NCBI RefSeq assembly: GCF_003114835.2
Contig: NZ_AP025028.1
Span: 2,942,001-3,006,000, forward strand
DNA length: 64,000 nucleotides
Origin: Leptospira kobayashii
GTDB taxonomy: Bacteria; Spirochaetota; Leptospiria; Leptospirales; Leptospiraceae
Direction: 5' to 3'
Every line of letters begins with the position of its first letter. Position 1 is the stretch's first letter. The notes beneath the pieces are model-generated. The model had not been told where the DNA came from and did not search any database. It saw only the letters and a program-made list of their open reading frames with translations. The translations under genes were made by a program, and so were the position numbers. Positions 37,318-46,300 of this stretch are shown in pieces.

Positions 37318-38341
37318 AATGAATCTTCGCGCTTTCGTCCACTTCGCCGATTTTGACTCCGGACTCACCTAATTCCTGTAACTGGGAGAGTAAATTCGAT
37401 TCCTCTTTCGGATCTACGACCAAAATATAACCTACTCCCATATTGAAAGTGGCAAACATATCTTCTTCTTTCAGTTTATGATCCGTTTTCAATTTTTCAA
37501 ATACATAGGAAGAAGGTATGTTCGATTTTGTGATTTGTGCTCCGAGTCCTTTAGGCAATACTCTGGGAATATTTTCATAAAACCCGCCTCCGGTGATATG
37601 AACCATTCCTTTAACGGAGACTTTTTCGATTAGTTCCAAAATCAACTTCACGTAGATCTTTGTGGGAATAAAAACATGCTTTTCGATAAATTCCAATTCG
37701 GAGGAACCAGTCGGCAGTTTTCCGTTCGGTAGAAGTAGTTTTCGAATAAGCGAAAAACCGTTGCTATGCGGTCCACTGGAAGGCAACCCGATGATCGAAT
37801 CCCCTTTTTTAATGGATGCTCCGTCTATCATTTTGGATTTTTCCACGGCACCTACTACGAATCCGGCCAAATCGTATTCTTCCGGATCCATAAGCCCCGG
37901 GTGTTCCGCAGTTTCTCCTCCGACCAGAGAACAGTCCGCAAGTTTGCATCCTTCCACAATTCCCGAAACGATCTGTTCCATTTTTTGCACGTTCAATTTT
38001 CCACATGCGATATAGTCTTGGAAAAAAAGAGGTTTCCCTCCATTCACCAATATATCGTTCACGCACATCGCTACCAAATCAATACCGACTGTGTTGTGTT
38101 TATCGAGCTGCCTTGCGATTTCCAATTTGGTTCCCACTCCGTCCGTGCCGGAGAGTAAAATCGGTTGATTGTAATTTTTTAAAAAACTAACATCATAACA
38201 TGCGGCAAATCCGCCAAGCCCACCCAGAACATTTTTGTTATGTGTGGAAGCAACGTTTTGTTTGATTCTTTGGACAAACTCTTGTCCCTTTTCGGTATCA
38301 ACACCGGAATCTTTGTATGAGATGGGATTTGAATCAGACAT
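37310..38341 (-). CDS. purM: Phosphoribosylformylglycinamidine cyclo-ligase PurM (AIR synthetase)
   Basis: PurM closes the imidazole ring in purine synthesis, using ATP. The protein (about 343 residues) carries LLSGTDGVGTKLEIARQL, LVGGETAEHPGLM and GMVHITGGGFYENIPRVLP, the invariant family segments. I chose the ATG at 38341: an AAGGAAG lies 7 bases upstream. A GTG at 38350 in the same frame would add three residues. The start overlaps the murI stop by 8 bases, so translation is coupled. The last 8 bases overlap the convergent PAS kinase gene. Confidence 0.95.
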   Translation of the reverse strand: MSDSNPISYKDSGVDTEKGQEFVQRIKQNVASTHNKNVLGGLGGFAACYDVSFLKNYNQPILLSGTDGVGTKLEIARQLDKHNTVGIDLVAMCVNDILVNGGKPLFFQDYIACGKLNVQKMEQIVSGIVEGCKLADCSLVGGETAEHPGLMDPEEYDLAGFVVGAVEKSKMIDGASIKKGDSIIGLPSSGPHSNGFSLIRKLLLPNGKLPTGSSELEFIEKHVFIPTKIYVKLILELIEKVSVKGMVHITGGGFYENIPRVLPKGLGAQITKSNIPSSYVFEKLKTDHKLKEEDMFATFNMGVGYILVVDPKEESNLLSQLQELGESGVKIGEVDESAKIHFR

Positions 38342-39137
38342 GTCTTTCACTTCCTTTTAAATCAATGAGTGCAATTTTAGAATTTTCAGCGAATTTGTTT
38401 ACGATCAGATCGGTTGTTTGGATGCATTTTTCATCCGAAGTATTCAGAAAAATCTCCAGATGATTCCGTCCTTTCGAATTCAACCCCAGAACATTTTTGA
38501 TATGAATGGCAGTCCCCGAATTTCCGTCATATACGGATACATTCGGATAATGTCCTAAAATACGTTCTTTTAAAAAAACATAATGAGTGCATCCCAAAAC
38601 GAAAACATCGGTTTTGTTTATAACGGATTGGATTTTTTCATTCAGAAAATTCCATGCTCTATCAAACGAACCTTCATCAATCAACTTGGCAAGACCTTCG
38701 CAAGGAACAGCAATGTAATCGTTCTGTTTGGGTAAAGTAGCCACAAGATTTTTGAATTTTTCCTCTTTCAATGTCAGCTCGGTTGCAAAAATAGCGACCG
38801 GTTTGTCAGGATGGGAAAGAGAAGCCGGTTTGATTGCAGGCTCCATTCCAAAGATAGGAATCTTATGAGTCTCCCGAAGAAAGTCTGCGGCGGCCGAAGT
38901 TGCAGTATTACAAGCAAACAGCACCGCCTGACAATCTTTAGTGATCAAATACTGAAATGCATTCTCAGATAACTCAAGAACCTTTTCTTTGGACAAAGGA
39001 CCATAAGGACTATTCTGCAAATCGGCATAATAAACAAAGTCGACATTTCCCAATTCCCTCCAAAGCGAACTTAAAACAGAAAGTCCACCTAGGCCCGAAT
39101 CAAATAATCCGATCCGATATCTGGAATCCGAAGCCAT
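38334..39137 (-). CDS. murI: Glutamate racemase
   Basis: MurI makes D-glutamate for peptidoglycan. The protein contains the two catalytic cysteine motifs, AVLFACNTATSAAA and VFVLGCTHYVFL, and the N-terminal GLFDSGLGGLSVLSS signature. The ATG at 39137 is preferred over the TTG one codon upstream because an AAGG lies about 8 bases before it; its A overlaps the last base of the aminotransferase stop (TGATG). Length of about 267 residues is typical. It is in a coupled operon with the aminotransferase and purM. Confidence 0.95.
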   Translation of the reverse strand: MASDSRYRIGLFDSGLGGLSVLSSLWRELGNVDFVYYADLQNSPYGPLSKEKVLELSENAFQYLITKDCQAVLFACNTATSAAADFLRETHKIPIFGMEPAIKPASLSHPDKPVAIFATELTLKEEKFKNLVATLPKQNDYIAVPCEGLAKLIDEGSFDRAWNFLNEKIQSVINKTDVFVLGCTHYVFLKERILGHYPNVSVYDGNSGTAIHIKNVLGLNSKGRNHLEIFLNTSDEKCIQTTDLIVNKFAENSKIALIDLKGSERHV

Positions 39138-40438
39138 CAAGACCTTAGGTATTGGCTAATTGATTCGGCGAGTGTCTTATAAATCCAATCGAATTTAGAA
39201 TCGTCTTCTTCCAGTAAGGTGACTCTGAAACCGTTCAAAGAACAGCAGAAAGAACTCAAAGGCACTACGCAAATTCCAACCGATGCGAGCAGATGCAATA
39301 CAAACCTGCGATCCAAAGCTGCCTTGGAAAGAAGAGGCTCGACATATTCCTTTACCTTAACATTCGTTATCGGCAAGAACATATTTTCTTTTAAAGCGCC
39401 TTCTTCAAAAAGAACCGTTAGGTAAAATGCTCCCTTAGGTTGTACTACTTTCACGCCTGCTATTCCATCAAAGGCCCTGGTCGCTTTTTCCGCCCGCTTT
39501 TTAAACTTTTCATTCCTTCGTTTCAAATGAGGAATAAACTCTGGATGAGAATAGACTCTGGGGATGGACAACTGAGGAAGAGTCGTGGAACAAACTTCCA
39601 ACATTTTTGCATCTAACAAAGATTTAATGTATCTGTCAAAAACGGGATCGTTCTTTCGGTTGAAAATTTCAAGCCAACCGCATCGCGCTCCCGGCCAAGG
39701 AAATTCCTTGGAAATGGAACGAAGAGAAAACCCGCAAACCTTATCCCCGATCACTTCGGAAAGATGAATGGAGCCGCCTTCGGAATAATTCACATGCGCG
39801 TACGTTTCGTCGCAAATTAGAATGATATCGTATTTTTCACAGATCTTTACGATCTCATGAATCATTTCCTTCGGATAAACCGCACCCGTAGGATTGTCAG
39901 GATTGATCAGAAGTATCCCTGCAATGGAATCATTGTATTTCACTTTGTTTTCAATGTCTTCCAGATCGGGTATCCATTCGTTATCAGGATTCAATTTGTA
40001 TGTTAGGTGTTCGTATCCGGAATGAGCAGCTTCGGCGGAAGATAAAGTGGAATACGCAGGAGATGGTCCGAGAATTCGCGCTTCCCTTCGCATAAATCCG
40101 AAGATCTTTGCTACTGCATCGCCCAGTCCGTTAAAAAATAAAATATCATCGTGGGTGATCTGCGCCCCACCTCTTTCGTTCACTTTGTTCGCGAGGAACT
40201 TTCTTGTCCCTTCGTCCCCTTGTGTGGCTGTATAGGCCCAAGATTTGTTTTCCTGAACGAGACCTTGAACGATTTCTTTCATCCAAGGTACAATGGCTTC
40301 ACCCTTTTGGATCGGATCGCCAATATTTTCCCAAGTGATCGGGACGCCTAAGTCTTGTATATTTTTTGCGATGCCTACAATTTGTCTGATCTCATAAATG
40401 AGTGCATCTGCTCCGGAATGGACTATATTTCTTCTCAT
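39137..40438 (-). CDS. PLP-dependent class I/II aminotransferase
   Basis: The 433 residues show the fold-type I pattern: YTATQGDEGTRKFLANKVNE and GLGDAVAKIFG near the N-terminus, ILLINPDNPTGAVYPKEMI (Asn-Pro-x-Asn-Pro-Thr-Gly substrate pocket), ILICDETYAHVNY (Asp binds the pyridine nitrogen), and SISKEFPWPGARCGWLE with the PLP-binding Lys. The FPWPGARCGW variant distinguishes this group from aspartate aminotransferases. The substrate is not readable. It follows htrA by 12 bases and shares a stop-start base with murI, so it might be linked to amino-acid supply for cell-wall synthesis, but this is a guess. Confidence 0.9.
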   Translation of the reverse strand: MRRNIVHSGADALIYEIRQIVGIAKNIQDLGVPITWENIGDPIQKGEAIVPWMKEIVQGLVQENKSWAYTATQGDEGTRKFLANKVNERGGAQITHDDILFFNGLGDAVAKIFGFMRREARILGPSPAYSTLSSAEAAHSGYEHLTYKLNPDNEWIPDLEDIENKVKYNDSIAGILLINPDNPTGAVYPKEMIHEIVKICEKYDIILICDETYAHVNYSEGGSIHLSEVIGDKVCGFSLRSISKEFPWPGARCGWLEIFNRKNDPVFDRYIKSLLDAKMLEVCSTTLPQLSIPRVYSHPEFIPHLKRRNEKFKKRAEKATRAFDGIAGVKVVQPKGAFYLTVLFEEGALKENMFLPITNVKVKEYVEPLLSKAALDRRFVLHLLASVGICVVPLSSFCCSLNGFRVTLLEEDDSKFDWIYKTLAESISQYLRS

Positions 40439-40450
40439 AGTATTTAAAAA

Positions 40451-41578
40451 TCACGGGCCTTTGCGATAGGAAGTCTCCACAAGAGGCACGGATAATTCCA
40501 ACTCTTGGGTATCCCTCAATATCTTCAACCGTAAGACTCCCCCCAGTCCCACAAGGCCCACCTGTTCGCGCAAATCGTTTATATTATGCACCATCATTCC
40601 GTTTGCGCCTTTGATAAAGTCGTAACGGCGAAGCCCGGCTCTTTCGGCGCTCGAGGTAGGCTCAATATCGTAGACAAGCACTCCGATTGTATCCTTGGGA
40701 ATCCCCAGGGATTTGCGGTGGTCGGGAAGAGGAGTGGTCGCCATCACCCCGAGAGTTGCAGGACGGATATTTTGCCCCACATTCTGCTCAATCTGGCGAA
40801 GGACTTTTTTAGCATAATTGATTGGAATCGCAAATCCGATTCCGGAACTGGAACCGGAAGCGGAACGAATCATCCGATTGATCCCCACCACTTCCCCGTA
40901 AATATTCAAAAGGGGGCCTCCGCTCGATCCGGGGTTGATTGCGGTGTCGGTTTGGATGTGGGTTTGTCCCGTTTCGTCCAGATCCTCTCTGGATTTGGCA
41001 GAGACCACTCCGACTGTAAAAGTTTTTTCCAACCCGTATGGAGATCCTACCGCAATCGCCCAGTCCCCTACTTCTATCTCATCCGAATTGCCTAAAAAAG
41101 CTGGCGTAAAACGGTCATTACTCGGTATTTTTAAAAGTGCAATATCGGCCCTTTCATGGCTTCCCACATAACGTGCCGGAAAGATACGACCGTCGGGCAT
41201 AATGATTTCAATGATCTCGGCGTTTTTGATCACGTGGTAGTTGGTCACTACAAATCCCCTCTCATCAATGATAAAGCCGCTTCCCAAAGAGGAGATCCTT
41301 TCATCTTTCGTTTCTCCGAAAGCGTAAGGATGAAAAATCATTTCTGTTTTTTTGGTGCGAATGGAGACTACAAAAGCTTGTGCCACTCTGTACACATTTC
41401 GAAAACTCGACTGAAGTTGAATGGCCTGACTTTGTTTTCCGGAAGAAATCGGTTTTGGAGTTGCGAAAATTTTGGAAACGGAAGAACGGATCTCCGGAAA
41501 GAAAATCGCTACGAGTAAGACGAATACCAACCCAAAGTTAATGTAGACGACAGGCGGAATGGGATATTTTCTTTCCAT
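40451..41578 (-). CDS. HtrA/DegP-like serine protease with one PDZ domain
   Basis: The protein is anchored by one N-terminal helix (about residues 9-28) and carries a trypsin-like domain with catalytic triad His115 (VTNYHVI), Asp145 (ERADIALLKI) and Ser219 (AINPGSSGGPLLN), followed by a single PDZ domain (about residues 270-375, containing VYDIEPTSSAERAGLRRYDF). This is the DegS/HtrA plan of envelope-stress proteases. I start it at the ATG at 41578; the frame is open 12 codons upstream to a TTG inside the divergent gene. The two divergent starts are only 3 bases apart. Confidence 0.92.
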   Translation of the reverse strand: MERKYPIPPVVYINFGLVFVLLVAIFFPEIRSSVSKIFATPKPISSGKQSQAIQLQSSFRNVYRVAQAFVVSIRTKKTEMIFHPYAFGETKDERISSLGSGFIIDERGFVVTNYHVIKNAEIIEIIMPDGRIFPARYVGSHERADIALLKIPSNDRFTPAFLGNSDEIEVGDWAIAVGSPYGLEKTFTVGVVSAKSREDLDETGQTHIQTDTAINPGSSGGPLLNIYGEVVGINRMIRSASGSSSGIGFAIPINYAKKVLRQIEQNVGQNIRPATLGVMATTPLPDHRKSLGIPKDTIGVLVYDIEPTSSAERAGLRRYDFIKGANGMMVHNINDLREQVGLVGLGGVLRLKILRDTQELELSVPLVETSYRKGP

Positions 41579-41581
41579 ACA

Positions 41582-42661
41582 ATGCCAACTTACCTCCCAC
41601 AATCTCCAGTTCAATTTCTTTGTCTAACGAAAAAGAAAATCCATTCGGGAGTCGTTTTTTTTATTCTATTTACCCAAATCCAATGCATTCCCTACTTATT
41701 TCATCTCGGCAAAGAACAATCCAAAATCATTTTGGGCAGAGAAAAGATCGAATCCGTATTGGAATCTCCCCACCTGGAACCGAAAATCAAGGAAAAATTA
41801 AAACTGATCCAAGAGGCCCGAAAATTCGCAATCTCCAAACTGTCGTTAAATGAAAAGGGCGGATTCGAATACTTCACAATGCTTGATCGTGATGAAATCG
41901 GCTGGAATGTAAGTGCATCTTCTCCACTTGCATTCGAATCCTATACATGGTGGTTTCCCATCGCAGGCACTGTTCCTTATAAAGGATTCTTTGATAAAAA
42001 CTACGCGGAAGAATTGAACGAAGAATTGAAAAAAGAAGGTTATGATACAAGAGTTCGTGTCATAGGAGGTTACTCCACTTTGGGATGGTTTTCCGATCCG
42101 GTATTGTCACCCCAACTAACATGGAAAGATCATCGGCTGGTTGGTTTGGTATTTCATGAAATGGCACATGCGACAGCCTACTTGGCCGGAGATAGCGACT
42201 TGAACGAATCTTACGCCAGTTTTGTGGAGGGAAAAGGAGTAGAGGCTTATTATACCGAAAAAGAAGGAAAAGACAGTTCGCATATCAAGGAATTTTTCCG
42301 GGAAAAAAATACGAGGGCTTCCTCTTTAAAAATCCTGAAAAATTATGCACTGAAATTGGATTCTCTTTATAAAAAGGAAATTCCTAAGGAAGAAAAACTC
42401 ATAGGAAAAAAAAAGATCATAGAAGAATTCAAAATGGAAATCGTCAGATTGAAATTCATACCGGAAGAAAAAATCATCGAGTTTCAAAAACGGGAATGGA
42501 ATAACGAGGATTTTTTAGGTGTTTTGCGATATCATTCCGGAGAAGATTCGTTTGAAGCCTTATTTGAAAAAGCAAAAGGAGATTTCAAAACATTCCACAA
42601 ACTGGTGCATGAATTATTCCAACTTTCCTCGGAAGATAGGAAGAAGTTTTTACAATCCTAA
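41582..42661 (+). CDS. Aminopeptidase-like zinc protease (PF10023-type)
   Basis: The 359-residue protein has an N-terminal hydrophobic segment ending in a lipobox-like TQIQC (Cys35), then a domain with HEMAH at residues 192-196 and an LNESYASFVEGKG segment supplying the third metal ligand, matching the family of putative aminopeptidases (Pfam PF10023). The C-terminus is Lys/Glu-rich. The ATG at 41582 makes an unusually long n-region (about 20 residues); no better start is visible. The stop TAA is shared as CTAA with the convergent DUF2071 gene (42658-42661). Confidence 0.8.
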   Translation: MPTYLPQSPVQFLCLTKKKIHSGVVFFILFTQIQCIPYLFHLGKEQSKIILGREKIESVLESPHLEPKIKEKLKLIQEARKFAISKLSLNEKGGFEYFTMLDRDEIGWNVSASSPLAFESYTWWFPIAGTVPYKGFFDKNYAEELNEELKKEGYDTRVRVIGGYSTLGWFSDPVLSPQLTWKDHRLVGLVFHEMAHATAYLAGDSDLNESYASFVEGKGVEAYYTEKEGKDSSHIKEFFREKNTRASSLKILKNYALKLDSLYKKEIPKEEKLIGKKKIIEEFKMEIVRLKFIPEEKIIEFQKREWNNEDFLGVLRYHSGEDSFEALFEKAKGDFKTFHKLVHELFQLSSEDRKKFLQS

Positions 42662-43377
42662 AGTTTTTCCTTTCCCCATACGCTTACTTTTACTCCGGGA
42701 GAATAATGAACAAGATCGGGAGAAACTTGAGCCAGACTCATGCCGCCGACGGAGTAATTTGCTTCCAAAGAGCGAAGGCGAACCGGTGTTAATTGCCAAG
42801 GTTCGTGATAAATCTCAAACCGAAAAAGATGATTCCCTTCTTCATTGTACAAACAGTATCTTTCAGTAAGAAAAACATCCAACTTGGATTTTTTGTCATC
42901 ATTCCGGCTTTTGGAAACAAGTCGATATTCCACATTAAGCGATTTCGTCTCGGGGAAAAAATAGGAAAAAATTTCATCCTCGCCTTCAGGATTTGATACT
43001 GTCCTGGTTATCTTCTGATACTGATAACGGAGTCCGGACAACATGGTCGCCAAATAACAAGATATACGGTTGTTGGCCTCAATGCTGAGAAAATAGACTC
43101 CCGGTTTGTTATCCCGAATGACATAAGTGCGGAAGTTCACTTCATGAAAACGGGAGAGTCTTTCCCAAGAAAAAAGAAACTCAGGGTGTACTTTATCCAT
43201 TGTAAATGCAACCAAAGAAACCCAAACATCACCTTCATACATATCAATATCCAAACCTTTAGGCACAAGTTTTCGGACCACTTCCAATGGAACTTTATAA
43301 TGTAAAAACAAAGTATCGTTCCACTCCTGATAGTAAATGGAACTTGCTTTAATGTAAAGCGGAAAAATCCAGATCAA
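42658..43377 (-). CDS. DUF2071 (YqjF-like) protein
   Basis: The 239 residues follow the DUF2071 pattern: FLHYKVPLEVVRKLVPKGL, WVSLVAFTM, RFHEVNFRTYVI, GVYFLSIEANN and a C-terminal VHYSPGVKVSVWGKEKL. The family is acetoacetate-decarboxylase-like in fold and of unknown function. The start TTG overlaps the stop of the giant lipoprotein gene by 4 bases (43374-43377), so it is probably translated after it. It ends with a 4-base overlap with the aminopeptidase-like gene. Confidence 0.85.
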   Translation of the reverse strand: MIWIFPLYIKASSIYYQEWNDTLFLHYKVPLEVVRKLVPKGLDIDMYEGDVWVSLVAFTMDKVHPEFLFSWERLSRFHEVNFRTYVIRDNKPGVYFLSIEANNRISCYLATMLSGLRYQYQKITRTVSNPEGEDEIFSYFFPETKSLNVEYRLVSKSRNDDKKSKLDVFLTERYCLYNEEGNHLFRFEIYHEPWQLTPVRLRSLEANYSVGGMSLAQVSPDLVHYSPGVKVSVWGKEKL

Positions 43378-46300
43378 TCCTCAATCAACTGGGAAGTGAA
43401 GAGTTTAAACCCCGTCCAATAACGATCTTCCGGGGCCATGACTCTGGCTTCCTCTTTCGCCTCTTCCAAACGTATCTGTGCCGCTTTGGGAAGCTCGGAT
43501 TTCTCAAAATATTTTTTTGCAAATTTGATATTATGAAGCCCTTGTTGTGTTCCTGAATGAAGCATAAACAATCCGTCCGTCCGATTGCTCAAATGATAAC
43601 TCATTACGGAATAATCATTGGAATAAAAAGAAATAGTTCCCATTCTATTATTCGAATAAAAGATCTGCCCTTTTCTTTTCGTAACATCATCCGATGCAAT
43701 AGGCACTCCTCCGAGACTGATAAAATGATCCGGACTCCAATCGATTCCTGTAAAATCCAAAAGAGAGGAATCGATTCCTTTTTTTGCACCGGTTTCCCAA
43801 ACAGTCAAATCTCCCAGAATCTTATCTTCTGGAGTTACGCTCGGACTATCATCAATATAACCGAGGTTAAATGAATTTGCGGTATAGACGGATTTTTTTA
43901 CGGATGGAGAATCTAAAAATTTAGGAATATTTCCCAGATAATAATATTCCAAATCCGGTAATTGAATCGGAACCTTGGAATGAATACCGATAAGATAGAT
44001 ATAATGCCTCTTCCCTTTGGAAAGCCGGAAGGAATTTTTATATTTATCGGATACCGCATCTCGGAGCAGCGTTTCCAATCCGCCTGCCTCAGACTCCAGG
44101 AAATATCTCATGATATCCTTATTGATTTCACGATTGTCCGCAAAAAATTCCCGACCGGAAGATTTATTTCCTGCAAATCCGAGCAAATAGGTTTTTATTC
44201 CCACATCAATCAAAGCGGAAAGATCCTGGTTCTCCGGAATTTTTTTCTTAAGCCTTTCGCTTAATTCCGAAAACTTAGGAATCATTTTCCCGAATGTTTT
44301 TTTACCCAAATAACGATCGTCATATGCAAGCAACTGATCTCTTGCCATCGCAACATCGAAGAAAACTTCGGAAGAATTCTTTGCAAGGGATTGTTTCAAC
44401 ATATGCAAAATCAAAAATTCCCATTCTTCCCGAAGATTTATACTGTAATATTCGTTTTTAAACTGTTTTCCGATCTCATTTAGAAAACCGATATAGGAGG
44501 AAGGATTCGATTGAGTAATCTTTGTATAATATGGAATGAACTCGTTTGTTTTAAGGACATTTTGAGGAATTGATTTTCCGTAAATATGACCAACCTTCCA
44601 TTTTAGATCCAGATATTCTTCGTCCAAAAATTTATTTCCGAAACCGATCTTCTCATAGGCGGATTCGAATTCCTTAAGATAACGATCTCCCGATTCCGAA
44701 TCTCCCCGAAGATATAGCTTTTTAGCATAAAATAATTGAAAGGTGATCATTCTCATGATACGCCCTTCCTGTTTTTCTTCCTGCAAAATCAAATCGACAA
44801 GTGAGTTGACTTCATTCTTTTTTTGCAATCCGACGGAACTGCCCATGAGGGAAAACATAAGCGTTCTATTCAAATGGGAAAGTTTACTTAACACGGAATC
44901 ACCCGTGGTTAAAAATTCGGGAGTCAAAACAAACGGATCAAAATAACCTTTGATTTGCAGATCCTTCCAACTTTGGTAAAGTTTGCGACGATATTGATCA
45001 TAAATGGAATCCGCATAACCGAACTTAGTAAATTCACGGGAATTGATTTTTTCATCATAACCTTTCCAGTCTTTTCTAAATCCGTAACTATAAGCGGACG
45101 TGGAGGTAAGATTTGTCAGATAGATCTTCTGATCACCGAATAAAAACCCTCTATGAAACAGAATCTCAAGCTCTCTATTCTTTACTACGTTTTTCTCTTT
45201 GGCGGTTTTGGCAGAAGCATATAACTTTTGTAATTCGCCTTCCGCTTCGTAAATCAGGTAGTTTTGCAAATATAGATTTCCGATACGAAACGCCTGCAAA
45301 AACGGATCTTCCGATTTTTCAACTTCCATTCTGGCTTGGTTAAACTCGGCAAGTCCGCTCGAAGATCCTTTTCTAAGTTTACTGTAAAAACCGATCGCTT
45401 TCGCAAAAACATCGGAATTAGGCCCTTTCCAATCGGAGGAAGAATCCCCGCAATCTTCGGTAGTTTTTGCGGAAAGACAACTCACCAAATATTCATATCG
45501 GATTCTATTTCTGAAATCGGAATTGTCATAACGTTTCCAGAGAGGTTCAAAGAATTTTCTCTTTTCCACCTGCGGGAATAATTCCACTTTCAGTTTTGCC
45601 AAACGCAATTCCAATTCAGGCAATTTCGGATCGTTGTCGCCGAGCAAAGTGGAAGCCGTATAATAGTAATTATACGCTTCATTGAAGTCTTTTTCTTTTT
45701 CCTCGGCAAATCCCTTTTGGATGAGTTCTTTTGCTTTGGAAGACAATAGTTCCTTATTTGAAACGCGTTTATCCCAATTTCCGAGAATGATTATATTTTC
45801 CGAATTTCCCAGAACGGATAAGGAAGGATTGCCGGATAATAATTCGTTTTCAGAAGCGGAACCTGAATAACCAACTACGTTTTGAATCCTTTTGGAACGC
45901 AAAACTTCGAATAAATAACCGAATCTTTGCCAATCTCCGTTCTTGATATTCTCCAAAGGAACAGCCGCCATCGAAATTTCCGATCCGGAGGCGGAAAAGA
46001 TTTCCCTTAAAGGTAGAATTTCGGAATACGAATCGGAGAACAAACTCCCGTTAAATGATCTTTCCTTATCAGATACCAAAATATCGGTATCATACAACAA
46101 AGGTCCCAATTCATTTTGAATATTTTGTCTGACTTGCGAAGGATGTTTTTTATCCGTTTTTTCGGTGAGGAGTGTCACCCATTTCCAATTTCTCTCGTTT
46201 CTTTCCGAAAAAAGAGGAATGTGATTTCTATCGTATATAAAACTAACAGTTGTTTTTGGAGAATTCGCCTTTACCCATTTTGATACCCGAACCGTATCCG

